Below are positions 56,456-64,000 of a stretch of 64,000 bases of DNA, in pieces (the stretch's first letter is position 1; the number at the start of each line of letters is the position of its first letter). Source of the DNA: Gemmatimonadota bacterium. GTDB taxonomy: Bacteria > Gemmatimonadota > Gemmatimonadetes > Gemmatimonadales > GWC2-71-9. The position numbers and the translations under genes are program-made. The notes under the pieces were generated by a model. It ran no database searches. It saw only the letters and a program-made list of their open reading frames with translations, and was not told the DNA's origin. The DNA lies in assembly GCA_003222195.1 (NCBI GenBank), contig QHVB01000025.1:186001-250000 (forward strand), in the 5' to 3' direction.

Positions 56456-58235
56456 CGCGCTGGCGGCGTTGTCGATGGTGCTCGCCGCTGTGTCGAGCGC
56501 GGCCCAGCAACGCGCGTACGCCAATCCGATCGACATCGACTACCGCTACAACTTCGAGCAGCAGAACCAGGGCATCTCGTATCGCTCCGGCGCCGATCCC
56601 GTCATCGTGGTCCAGCGCGGCAAGTACTACCTCTTCGAAACCATCGGTGACGGCTACTGGGAGTCGGAAGACTTGGGCACCTGGCGCCACATCACGCCTA
56701 CGCGCTGGCCGCTGCTCGACGTCGTCGCACCGGCGGTACTCTCGGTGCGAGACACGATCTATCTCCTCCCCAGCGCGACGAGTCCGGTGCCCATTCTCAT
56801 GTTCACGGACGCAGCGAGCGGACGCGTGGAGTTCTACAATCGCCTCTTGCCCTGGCTGCCAATGGCGCGCGCGCAGGAGGCGAACGTGCTGGCCAAGCCC
56901 GACTCCGTTCAGCCGGGCCCGTGGGATCCGCAATTCTTTTACGATCCCGACACCGACCGCTGGTTTCTGTATTGGAACTCTTCCAACGCCTATCCGCTGC
57001 ATGCGATCGAGCTCGATAAAGGCAGCCGGCTTGTATATAAAGGAACGCCCCGTTGGCTCTTCGGCCTGGATCCGGCGAATCACGGCTGGGAGCGCTTCGG
57101 CCGGGACCATCGGGACACGACGATCCATCCCTTCATCGAAGGCTCCTGGATGACGAAGCACGGCGGGCGCTATTACCTGCAATACGGCGCGCCGGGCACG
57201 GAATACAACGTCTACGCGACCGGCACCTACATCGCCAACGATCCCTTTGGCCCATTCAGCTATGCGTCATACAATCCCGTGGCGTACAAGCCCGGCGGAT
57301 TCGTGCAGGGCGCGGGCCATGGCAACACGTTCCAGGACATCTTCGGCAACTGGTGGAGCACCGGCACACCGTGGATCGGCGTGAACTGGAATTTCGAGCG
57401 GCGCATCGGCCTGCATCCCGCGGGGTTCGACGCCGATGGTCAGATGTATGTCGACACGCGGTTCGGCGACTTTCCCCACTGGCTGCCGACGAAAGGGGGG
57501 CAGGCGAGCGAGGAGCTCTTCACCGGCTGGATGTTGCTGTCGTATCGAAAGGCCGTCACCGCATCGTCCACACACGACACCTTCCCGGCCAGGAATGTCG
57601 TCGACGAGAATCCACGCACATTCTGGGTGGCGCAGCAGAATCGTCCTCGCGAATGGCTGACCATCGATCTCGGCCGACTGTACGACGTGAAGGCGGTACA
57701 GGTGAACTACGCCGACTACAAATCGGCGTTGTACGGTAACGATTCGACTGTCTACACGCAGTTTCGTTTGCAAGCTTCAGTCGACGGTCGTCAGTGGACG
57801 CCGCTGGCCGATCTGTCACACGAGAGGCGGGATCGCCCAGACGTGTATATCGAGCTCCCCGCACCGCTGCGCGCGCGCTACGTCCGCTATCACCACATTC
57901 ATGTCGGCGCCGCGAACCTCGCGATCAGCGACATCCGTGTCTTCGGCAATGGCGCGGAGGGGCGGCCGAAGACGCCGGCGGGTCTCGTGGCGCGGCGGCA
58001 GGCGGATCAGCGCAATGCCGTGATCACATGGCGGCCGGTTTCCGGCGTCGTTGGCTATAACCTGCGGTGGGGGATCTCACCGACGAAGTTGTATGAGACC
58101 TACCAGCGCTTCGCCGATCAGGGCACGACGCTCGAGCTACGTGCGCTCACCGTGGGGCAGGCGTACTGGGTGGCGATCGAAAGCTTTGATGAAAACGGCG
58201 TGTCCGTACTGAGCCCGGTAATCGCACTTCGTTAA
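56436..58235 (+). CDS. Exported GH43-like protein with F5/8 type C and fibronectin III domains
   Basis: 599 residues with a signal peptide (AISALAALSMVLAAVSSAAQ). The five-bladed GH43-type propeller covers about 30-350 (SGADPVIVVQRGKYYLFET near the first acidic residue; WDPQFFYDPDTDRWFLYW; VQGAGHGNTFQDIFGNWW). An F5/8C galactose-binding domain follows (about 370-505: DENPRTFWVAQQ ... EWLTIDLGRLYDVKAVQVNY). The last part (about 515-599) is fibronectin III-like (AVITWRPVSGVVGYNLRWGI). It is probably a secreted enzyme on plant or microbial polysaccharide, and the exact linkage is not known. Confidence 0.85.
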   Translation: MRAAAISALAALSMVLAAVSSAAQQRAYANPIDIDYRYNFEQQNQGISYRSGADPVIVVQRGKYYLFETIGDGYWESEDLGTWRHITPTRWPLLDVVAPAVLSVRDTIYLLPSATSPVPILMFTDAASGRVEFYNRLLPWLPMARAQEANVLAKPDSVQPGPWDPQFFYDPDTDRWFLYWNSSNAYPLHAIELDKGSRLVYKGTPRWLFGLDPANHGWERFGRDHRDTTIHPFIEGSWMTKHGGRYYLQYGAPGTEYNVYATGTYIANDPFGPFSYASYNPVAYKPGGFVQGAGHGNTFQDIFGNWWSTGTPWIGVNWNFERRIGLHPAGFDADGQMYVDTRFGDFPHWLPTKGGQASEELFTGWMLLSYRKAVTASSTHDTFPARNVVDENPRTFWVAQQNRPREWLTIDLGRLYDVKAVQVNYADYKSALYGNDSTVYTQFRLQASVDGRQWTPLADLSHERRDRPDVYIELPAPLRARYVRYHHIHVGAANLAISDIRVFGNGAEGRPKTPAGLVARRQADQRNAVITWRPVSGVVGYNLRWGISPTKLYETYQRFADQGTTLELRALTVGQAYWVAIESFDENGVSVLSPVIALR

Positions 58236-58259
58236 ATTCGTTGTTCGGGAGGTGGCACA

Positions 58260-58493
58260 ATGTTTTTTCCCAGCTGGGCGCTCGGTGTGGCGATCATTCT
58301 CATCGCCATCCAGGTCGGCCGCGCGATCTCGGGCAAGCACTCGCGTCGCGACCTGCCGTCCGACCGCGATATCGACGAGCTGCGCCAGAACCTCGACGCG
58401 ATGCAGAACCGCGTGGCAGAGTTGGAAGAGCGCGTGGATTTCGCTGAGCGGCTGCTGGCCAAACAGCGCGAAGGGGATCGGCTGGGCGCTTGA
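58260..58493 (+). CDS. Small membrane-anchored coiled-coil protein (PspB-like layout)
   Basis: 77 residues. One N-terminal helix (SWALGVAIILIAIQVGRAI) is followed by a charged coiled coil (DIDELRQNLDAMQNRVAELEERVDFAERLLAKQ). The end ERVDFAERLL matches ERLDFAERLL of the cassette gene at 29497-29760. PspB has the same size and layout, but the sequence match is weak. GGGAGGTGG lies six bases before the ATG. Confidence 0.7.
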   Translation: MFFPSWALGVAIILIAIQVGRAISGKHSRRDLPSDRDIDELRQNLDAMQNRVAELEERVDFAERLLAKQREGDRLGA

Positions 58494-58570
58494 TCCTCAT
58501 TTTCCTCGAGCCACTCATCTTCGCGAACATCCCGGCATTCTTGTGGCTGGGGGTACGTGGGGTTTTCTGT

Positions 58571-58585
58571 CGCGCGGAGCGCGCG
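58571..58585. terminator. Possible hairpin terminator after the phosphosignalling operon
   Basis: CGCGCG, loop GAG, CGCGCG. It lies in the 114 bases between the small coiled-coil gene and the convergent protease gene, which otherwise hold nothing recognisable. There is no clear T run in either direction, so termination is uncertain. Confidence 0.3.
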
Positions 58586-58607
58586 CTCTGCGGTCTAGGA
58601 AGGGACT

Positions 58608-60044
58608 TCAGCGCGGCAGATTGAGGCTCTTCAGATAGTCCGACACGACGTAGGCCGGCACGGCGAAGATGATCTTCCCGTTCGATTCCCGCTCACCGCC
58701 ATACAGCAGCGCAATCACCTTTCCGTCGCGATCGAAGATCGGACTTCCCGACGAACCAGGCGCCCCGTAGGCGTCCACTTGCACGACCGACGTCAGCGAC
58801 TTGCTGACTGTGCCGACAGTCAGGGTGGGCTCCGCGATCGGCTGACCGCCTTGCGACTCCATGGGCAAATCGAACCCGAGCGGATAGCCGAGGATCGCGA
58901 CCGGATCGCCGCGCTCGAGTCCCTCGCGGCTTTTGGCGAGCCCGGCGACTCTCGGCGTCCCACCCTTGATCAGCACGCGGAACACTCCGATATCGGCGTC
59001 GGGCGCGACGCCGATCAACTCGGCGCGCCAGAACTGCGAGCTGCCCGAAAAGACCACACCCAGGCGGCGCGGGGTCTTGGTGCCGTCTTCGCCCGCCAGG
59101 ACGTGCTTGTTCGTCACCATCGTGCCCATGGAGTCGATGGAGAACGCGGTCCCACTGAACCGCTCGCCGTCGGTGTACTCGACCAGCACGATTGCCACCG
59201 CGTCCTGGTTACGATGCGAAATCGCGCGATAATTGACACCGCCCACCGCGCCGGCCAGCGCGCGCTGCCGCCGCTCGGCGGCGTCCAACTCGGTGCGCAG
59301 TCGCGCTACCGATGTGGCGTCACCGCCGGAGGCATCGAGCTCCCGCCGCAAGCGGGCGGTCTCGTCTTGTGAGGCCTTGAGCGCGTCGCGTACGCCTTTC
59401 AGCTGGCTCTGGAACTCGGTCGTCAGGGCGCGCGACTCGCGCATCAGGCTGTCGGCGCGCAGCTGCAGATGCAGCAGCTCGTTCGCCCGCCGCCGGCCGT
59501 CCAGTTGCATCCACGTAAAGCCGGTCCCCACGATCAGCAGGACCGCGATGAGGACTTTGGTAGTGCGCCGGAGCTGGGCCGTCTGCCGCGCCACCTCCAC
59601 CGCGATGCGCACGCCGGTGCTCTGGCGCGGAGCCGTCGGCCGCGGCGCCGAGGCGGCCTGGAAAACCTCCCGCGGCGACGATGACCGCTCCGCGAGCGCT
59701 TCGGCCGCGCTGGTCGAGGGAAGATCGGTGTCGGCCTCGATGACGGCGAACTCGAGCGCCGGCCCATGGGCGCCGAAGCCGATGACGTCGCCGCCCCTGA
59801 GCAGCGTGTCGCCCGTGATGCGCTGCCCGTTGACGAAGGTCCCGTTGCGGCTGCCGAGATCTTGGAGGACGAAGCCTTCGGTCTTACGGACGATGGCGGC
59901 GTGGCGCGACGAGACGTCGAGGTCGCGCTCGGCGTCGAAACGCACGTCTGACAGCGGATGGCGGCCGAGACCGATGTAGCCTTTGCGGAAGGCTTCGACC
60001 TGTCCCGCGCGGGCGCCGGAAAGAAACTTGAACTGGGCTTTCAC
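58608..60044 (-). CDS. FHA domain, transmembrane helix and trypsin-like (S1C/HtrA-type) protease
   Basis: 478 residues. An N-terminal FHA domain (about 1-95: IGLGRHPLSDVRF, VSSRHAAI, DLGSRNGTFVNGQRI) would bind phosphothreonine in the cytosol. A transmembrane helix (VLIAVLLIVGTGFTWMQL) is near residue 175, and a coiled coil covers about 195-270. The outside domain is a trypsin-like protease with His in TNKHVLAG, Asp in DADIGVFRV and Ser in APGSSGSPIFD. No PDZ domain is present. The GTG at 60044 overlaps the phosphatase stop (GTGA). It probably links kinase signalling to proteolysis across the membrane. Confidence 0.92.
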   Translation of the reverse strand: MKAQFKFLSGARAGQVEAFRKGYIGLGRHPLSDVRFDAERDLDVSSRHAAIVRKTEGFVLQDLGSRNGTFVNGQRITGDTLLRGGDVIGFGAHGPALEFAVIEADTDLPSTSAAEALAERSSSPREVFQAASAPRPTAPRQSTGVRIAVEVARQTAQLRRTTKVLIAVLLIVGTGFTWMQLDGRRRANELLHLQLRADSLMRESRALTTEFQSQLKGVRDALKASQDETARLRRELDASGGDATSVARLRTELDAAERRQRALAGAVGGVNYRAISHRNQDAVAIVLVEYTDGERFSGTAFSIDSMGTMVTNKHVLAGEDGTKTPRRLGVVFSGSSQFWRAELIGVAPDADIGVFRVLIKGGTPRVAGLAKSREGLERGDPVAILGYPLGFDLPMESQGGQPIAEPTLTVGTVSKSLTSVVQVDAYGAPGSSGSPIFDRDGKVIALLYGGERESNGKIIFAVPAYVVSDYLKSLNLPR

Positions 60045-61084
60045 TGATTCCGGGTGAGGTACCAAACGACGGCCGCGACGGCGAGGATCAGCAGGAGGAC
60101 CGTCGTGGTCGTGCGGCTGCGGGTTTCCTTATTGGGCACCGGGGGCCGGCTGCCCTTGTACACGGGAACGGGCTCCGTGCTGGTCTCCGTATCGATCAGC
60201 GGATAGACCTGATGGCCGACGTCTGCCTGCTGGTCGCCCCCCCCCCGGGAATCGCGCAGGCCTTCGCCGTCGAAGCGCGCAATGACCACCGTGATGTTGT
60301 CCGGCCCGCCGCGCTCGTTGGCGAGCGCGATCAGCTTGTCACACGCCGCGCTCAGATCGCGCGTCGAGGTCACGACCTGCGCGATCTCTTCCTTCTTGAC
60401 CTGTCCCGACAGGCCGTCCGAGCAGAGCACGAGGATGTCGCCGCGCCGTACTTCCTGATGCGTCAGGTCGACCTTGACTTTCGGATCCGGGCCGAGCGCC
60501 TGGAGAATGATGTTGCGGCGCTCACTCTGCGCCGCTTCTTCTTCGGTCAGTTCGCCCGCTTCGACCAGCCGCTGCATCAGGGATTGGTCCTTGGTGATCT
60601 GATGCGCCTGGCCGCCGCGAATCAGGTAGGCCCGGCTGTCGCCCACCTGCGTGAGGTAGAGATGATCGTTCAGCACGCCGGCGGCGGTCGTCGTCGTGCC
60701 CATGCCGCGCACTTCGGGATGCGCCTTGGCGTGCGCGTGAATGCTCGCGTTGGCGACTTCGACCGCCTCTTTCAGCCGGTACGCGAAGCGCTGGGGCGTG
60801 ACTTCGTCTTCGGCGTTCCACGTCTTCATGAGATGCGCGTAGATCGTGTCGGTGGCCATCTCGCTCGCCACTTCACCCGCAGCCGCACCGCCCATCCCAT
60901 CGGCGACGACGAACAACGTGCCGCGCGGCCCGATGTCGTGCCGCCGTACGTCCGGCTGCAACGAGGCGGCCTTGCGCGTCAGATCGGCGACGAGGAAGCG
61001 GTCCTCGTTGTGGTCGCGCGTACGCCCGAGATCGGTCTTAGCGAAGACCTCGACGCGGATGGCTTTATTGGAGCGTCCGAACAT
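60041..61084 (-). CDS. PP2C-family Ser/Thr phosphatase with C-terminal membrane anchor
   Basis: 347 residues. Metal-binding PP2C motifs are present: DLGRTRDHNEDRF, FVVADGMGGAAAGEVAS, GMGTTTTAAGV, QVGDSRAYLI, CSDGLSGQV and GGPDNITVVIARF. A C-terminal helix (TTVLLLILAVAAVVWYL) anchors the enzyme. It removes phosphate from Ser/Thr proteins, most likely products of the kinase encoded just upstream. A run of ten G on the coding strand (60237-60246) in the linker encodes three glycines and could slip. Confidence 0.95.
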   Translation of the reverse strand: MFGRSNKAIRVEVFAKTDLGRTRDHNEDRFLVADLTRKAASLQPDVRRHDIGPRGTLFVVADGMGGAAAGEVASEMATDTIYAHLMKTWNAEDEVTPQRFAYRLKEAVEVANASIHAHAKAHPEVRGMGTTTTAAGVLNDHLYLTQVGDSRAYLIRGGQAHQITKDQSLMQRLVEAGELTEEEAAQSERRNIILQALGPDPKVKVDLTHQEVRRGDILVLCSDGLSGQVKKEEIAQVVTSTRDLSAACDKLIALANERGGPDNITVVIARFDGEGLRDSRGGGDQQADVGHQVYPLIDTETSTEPVPVYKGSRPPVPNKETRSRTTTTVLLLILAVAAVVWYLTRNQ

Positions 61085-61086
61085 GA

Positions 61087-62724
61087 TCAGGGCCGAGCCA
61101 AGTCGTGCGCGAGCTGCTGGTATGCTCGGCTCGTGGGTTGTAGCCTCGATGCTCGCTCAGCCCATTGGAGAGCGGTGGCCTTGTGCCCGCGCCTCGGCTG
61201 CTCATCGTCGAGTCTCGCGAACGCGTTCGCCTCGATGTACGCGGCGAAAGCCGAATCTGCCGTGGTAATCCCCCGAGTATCGAAAATGTGCTGCGCGGAA
61301 TCCCGCACCGTGGTCGTCCCGATGGCCTTTGCATCCAGCTTGTCGAACAAGTCCTGGAGCAGTGTCTCGGCTTGGGCCGGATTGATGCGCGACGTTGCGG
61401 CCGGGGGTGCTGTGGGCTGAGCCGGGGGTCGGCTGCGTTGACCGGTGTCCCGATTTGCCAGGGTGACGCTCTGTGTTCCGACGGGGCGCACACTATCAGT
61501 TTGGCGATTACGCGGATTTGTCGCCGTGTCGTGCGCCACGCTGTCTGCGGCATTCCGGTTCGCCTTGCCCCCGCCGCTGAGCGCGATCCACGCGCCTCCC
61601 CCGGCGAGGACCACCACGACACCGATCGCGACCGGAATGAGCGAGCGGCGCTTCGTGAGACCCGGCTGCTGCGCCGAGATCCGCTGCGTCGCCCCGCCGC
61701 CGGTGGTGTCGAGCGGCTGCGTCTTTCCTTCTGTATCCCCCCTCGAGCGCGTGTGCGGCACAGCGCCCTCCACGGGACGTCCCGTCACGGCGGCGACGTC
61801 GGCCGCGAACTTCGTGACCGTTTGATAACGCTCGAGCGGCGTCCGCGCGAGCGCGGTGTCCAGCACCGGCTGCAGCCCGGCGGGGAATGAGAGATCGGGC
61901 CGGGCGGCGGCGAGCGTCGTCGGCTCGTCGGTCAGACGCTTGATCATCATCTCCTGCACCGACGTCGCCTCGAACGGCACCTTGCCGGTCAGCATGCGGT
62001 AGAGCACGAGCGCCAGCGAGTAGAGATCGCTGCGGCCGTCCACGGCATCCCCCGACAACTGCTCCGGGCTCATGAACTCGGGCGTCCCGAGGACCAGGCC
62101 CGTCTTGGTGACCTTCTGCCCGGCTTGATCACCCCCAACCGCCTTGGCGATCCCGAAGTCGACGACCTTCACCATATCGCCGCCGCTCCTGCGGCTGGAC
62201 ACCATGATGTTGTCCGGCTTGAGATCGCGGTGCACGATGCCGAGGTCGTGCGCGGCCTGGAGCGCGTCGGCAGTCTGGAGGAAAATCGGCGTGGCGCGGG
62301 GCAGGGGGAGCGCGCCCTCGCGTTCGATCACGTCGGTCAGCGGCTCGCCTTCGATGAACTCCATCGCGAGATAGATCAAGCCGTCTGGCGTCTCACCGAA
62401 GTCGTAAATCGCGCAGACGTTGGCGTGGTTGATGCGGCTGGCGTTCGCGGCCTCGCGGTTGAAGCGCGCGACGGCGTCGGGATCGTGCACCATCGACGGA
62501 TTCATCACCTTGATGGCGCTGCGCCGCCCCATCTTGACGTGCTCGGCGAGATAGACCTGACCCATGCCGCCTTCGCCCAGCTTCTTTACGACATGGTAGC
62601 GATCGGCAACGATCTGGCCGACCAGGTCGCTCGCGGGCGCCGCCGACCGCAGCGTCTGCCCATCGTTGGGACAGAACTTCACGTCATCGGGATATTCGGT
62701 GGAGCAGACCGGACAGATCTTCAT
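61087..62724 (-). CDS. Ser/Thr protein kinase with N-terminal zinc ribbon
   Basis: 545 residues. A short zinc ribbon (CPVCSTEYPDDVKFCPNDG) opens the protein. The kinase domain (about 42-305) has GEGGMGQVYLAEH, SAIKVMN, HRDLKPDNIMV, DFGIAKAVGG and GTPEFMSPEQL, all needed for activity. A transmembrane helix (LIPVAIGVVVVLAGGGAWIAL) is near residue 375. The outside part has a Thr/Pro-rich linker and a helical C-terminal region of about 100 residues. It overlaps the FHA gene by ATGA and is followed two bases later by the phosphatase. Confidence 0.95.
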   Translation of the reverse strand: MKICPVCSTEYPDDVKFCPNDGQTLRSAAPASDLVGQIVADRYHVVKKLGEGGMGQVYLAEHVKMGRRSAIKVMNPSMVHDPDAVARFNREAANASRINHANVCAIYDFGETPDGLIYLAMEFIEGEPLTDVIEREGALPLPRATPIFLQTADALQAAHDLGIVHRDLKPDNIMVSSRRSGGDMVKVVDFGIAKAVGGDQAGQKVTKTGLVLGTPEFMSPEQLSGDAVDGRSDLYSLALVLYRMLTGKVPFEATSVQEMMIKRLTDEPTTLAAARPDLSFPAGLQPVLDTALARTPLERYQTVTKFAADVAAVTGRPVEGAVPHTRSRGDTEGKTQPLDTTGGGATQRISAQQPGLTKRRSLIPVAIGVVVVLAGGGAWIALSGGGKANRNAADSVAHDTATNPRNRQTDSVRPVGTQSVTLANRDTGQRSRPPAQPTAPPAATSRINPAQAETLLQDLFDKLDAKAIGTTTVRDSAQHIFDTRGITTADSAFAAYIEANAFARLDDEQPRRGHKATALQWAERASRLQPTSRAYQQLAHDLARP

Positions 62725-63683
62725 GCCGGGATGGGTGCGGCGGCGGGCAGCTCGACCCGCAGCAGCTTGTCGCCCACCATGATGCGTGAGCCGTGCTGCA
62801 GCGGCATCGCGCCGCGCGCCGCGATGGCGACGCCATTGCGGCTGTGATCGTCGACCAATACGAAATCAGCATCCTCGGAGCGCACCGTCGCGTGCTGCGC
62901 GCTCATCGACGGATCGTACGGGAAGATCCAGTCGCCGCGCTCGCGGCCGACGTGAATGTCGCGGCCGGGGGAGAGTTGAATGACGTCGCGCGAGCTGCCG
63001 TCGGTGCGAAGCTGCGTCAGACTGGCGATGTCGGCGCTCGGCACCATGCTCCCCATGCGCTTGGTCGCGTCGGCTTCGACGGTGTGCGGCCCGGGGTAGC
63101 CGAGCCGCTTGAAGCGCAGCACCTGCGAGCCGATCAGGATCAGGTCACCGTCGGTCAGGAGGTAAGGACCTTCGAGAAAGACCCACGTGCCGTTGCGGCT
63201 GCCGAGGTCGCGTACTTCGAGGCGCCCTTCCTCCCACGACAGCTTGGCGTGCAGTGGGGAGAGAAACTGGTCCTCCGGGAACTGGATATCGCCTTCGGTG
63301 CGCCCGATGGTCGTCGCGGCGTGCTTGCGCTCAAAGCGCGCCAATTCGGTGGCCAACTCGGAAACCAGAACCAGTGTGAGGGAGTGATCGGCGCGTCGGT
63401 CGGGAATGAGGCGGCGGTCGAGTGCTCCCGCGCCGGGCGAGGTGACCACCGATCCGCACACCGGGCAGGGAGCGTCTGTCGGCGCATTGCCCTCCAAGCC
63501 TGGCCCGCTGGTGCGCGAGACCAGCCCGCCGCCGCCGCCTCCGCCGCCCCCCCCGCCCCCCCCGCCCGCGACGACGGCGGCTCGCGCGGCCGCCGCTTTG
63601 GTCAGCGGCTTGCCGCAATCGGAGCAGAATTGCGCGCCGGCGTCGTTCTGCCGGCCGCAATATTGGCAAGCGCTCAGGGCCAT
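62721..63683 (-). CDS. Zinc-ribbon protein with two FHA domains
   Basis: 320 residues. A zinc ribbon (CQYCGRQNDAGAQFCSDCGK) is followed by a stretch of 14 glycines (about residues 40-53) and a second CPVCG. Two FHA domains follow: the first around TTIGRTEGDIQF ... LSPLHAKL ... RDLGSRNGTWVF, the second around DIHVGRERGDWIF ... MSAQHATV ... DDHSRNGVAI. No membrane helix is seen. It probably binds phosphorylated kinase or substrate proteins in the cytosol. It is the first gene of the operon. Confidence 0.93.
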   Translation of the reverse strand: MALSACQYCGRQNDAGAQFCSDCGKPLTKAAAARAAVVAGGGGGGGGGGGGGGLVSRTSGPGLEGNAPTDAPCPVCGSVVTSPGAGALDRRLIPDRRADHSLTLVLVSELATELARFERKHAATTIGRTEGDIQFPEDQFLSPLHAKLSWEEGRLEVRDLGSRNGTWVFLEGPYLLTDGDLILIGSQVLRFKRLGYPGPHTVEADATKRMGSMVPSADIASLTQLRTDGSSRDVIQLSPGRDIHVGRERGDWIFPYDPSMSAQHATVRSEDADFVLVDDHSRNGVAIAARGAMPLQHGSRIMVGDKLLRVELPAAAPIPA

Positions 63684-63698
63684 AACGTTAGGTGGCCC
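63677..63698. promoter_or_regulatory. Palindrome over the start of the FHA operon
   Basis: GGGCCA TAAC GTTA GG TGGCCC: an inverted repeat with a two-base insertion that covers the ATG of the FHA gene and lies between two divergent starts. A -10-like TAGATT reads on the minus strand at 63703-63698. It could be an operator; the evidence is symmetry only. Confidence 0.35.
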
Positions 63699-63715
63699 AA
63701 TCTATTGCTCGACGC

Positions 63716-63721
63716 TACCTT
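63716..63721 (+). promoter_or_regulatory. Candidate leaderless -10 element (TACCTT)
   Basis: TACCTT ends seven bases before the ATG at 63729, without a ribosome-binding site in between. Confidence 0.4.
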
Positions 63722-63728
63722 GCGCCAC

Positions 63729-64000
63729 ATGCGACTCGTGTTGGCCGCGCTGTTTGTCGCGGCACTGTGCGGCTGCGCCTCTCGCGTGCCCTCGGTCCGC
63801 CCGTCCCCCGTCCCTCGTCCTTCTTCAGTCGCCGCCTCGCGAGAGCCATTGCACATCACCATCGTCTATCCCGACACCGCCGAGCCGATCCAGGCACAGG
63901 ATTCGTCGTTCCTGTTCGGGAGTGTGGGCCGCGGGCGTGGCGATGTCGCGTTGTCGATCAACGGCTTCCCGGTTCACGTGGCTCCCAACGGCAGCTGGCT
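63729..64000 (+). CDS. Lipoprotein, 3' end outside the window
   Basis: The first 90 codons of a gene with a lipoprotein signal (LVLAALFVAALCGC, Cys16). A Ser/Pro/Arg linker (SVRPSPVPRPSS) partly made of CCCGTCC units follows, then a strand-rich region (LHITIVYPDTAEPIQAQDSSFLFGSVGRG). No stop is reached at the window end. Similar N-terminal parts occur in cell-wall amidases of this lineage, but that is a guess from memory and the catalytic part is not visible. Confidence 0.7.
   Translation, partial: MRLVLAALFVAALCGCASRVPSVRPSPVPRPSSVAASREPLHITIVYPDTAEPIQAQDSSFLFGSVGRGRGDVALSINGFPVHVAPNGSW

Noticed and set aside
1-64000. tRNA, rRNA or riboswitch genes
   Set aside because: I looked for cloverleaf and conserved rRNA patterns in the gaps and found none. 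The gaps are mostly under 150 bases.

Overview
The window is 64 kb of high-GC bacterial chromosome with tightly packed genes, many sharing stop and start bases. Several features point to the phylum Gemmatimonadota or a close soil relative: three Hanks-type Ser/Thr kinases with large C-terminal extensions (PD40 propeller, FlgO/TPR, zinc ribbon), paired zinc-ribbon/FHA proteins, many small lipoproteins, pyruvoyl-dependent arginine decarboxylase, and exported sugar-oxidation genes. The phylum is an inference from gene content. No rRNA, tRNA or CRISPR array was seen.

Layout. 1-15858 (+) is a long housekeeping run: the end of glycyl-tRNA synthetase, an amine oxidase, small overlapping genes including a ubiquitin-like protein, an HDAC-family deacetylase, CorA, a dipeptide epimerase, PriA, a LOR/SDH-type ornithine cyclodeaminase relative near pyruvoyl arginine decarboxylase, CcdA and an MFS nucleoside-type permease. 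It ends at a strong hairpin terminator. 15922-22917 (-) is a five-gene overlapping operon for exported sugar oxidation (GMC dehydrogenase, Gluconate_2-dh3 small subunit, Gfo/Idh/MocA, DUF1080) with a kinase/PD40 receptor between the two dehydrogenase subunits. 22944-28216 holds ggt and a murQ-anmK-nagZ-like peptidoglycan-recycling operon.

28245-32085 differs from its surroundings. It holds eight short same-strand genes for unrelated proteins, separated by attC-like imperfect palindromes with recurrent GCAGCTTA...GTTAGGC right halves. I read it as a decayed integron cassette array without an integrase (CALIN-like).

32101-48053 mixes UbiA and ThuA genes, a GH20 hexosaminidase, a gluconate module (gntK, a GntP permease fused to a cyclase-family hydrolase, and gnd nearby), an ABC-F ATPase, and small enzymes and membrane proteins. 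48082-58235 holds a kinase-FlgO-TPR receptor, a YncE-like propeller, two xylose-isomerase-like TIM barrels, a serine beta-lactamase-family hydrolase and an exported GH43-like protein with an F5/8C domain. 58608-63683 (-) is a compact phosphosignalling operon: FHA protein, kinase, PP2C phosphatase, and FHA/transmembrane/trypsin-like protease. The window ends inside a lipoprotein gene.

Across the window, at least eight genes have a TANNNT element ending only 6-9 bases before the start codon, which suggests widespread leaderless transcription.
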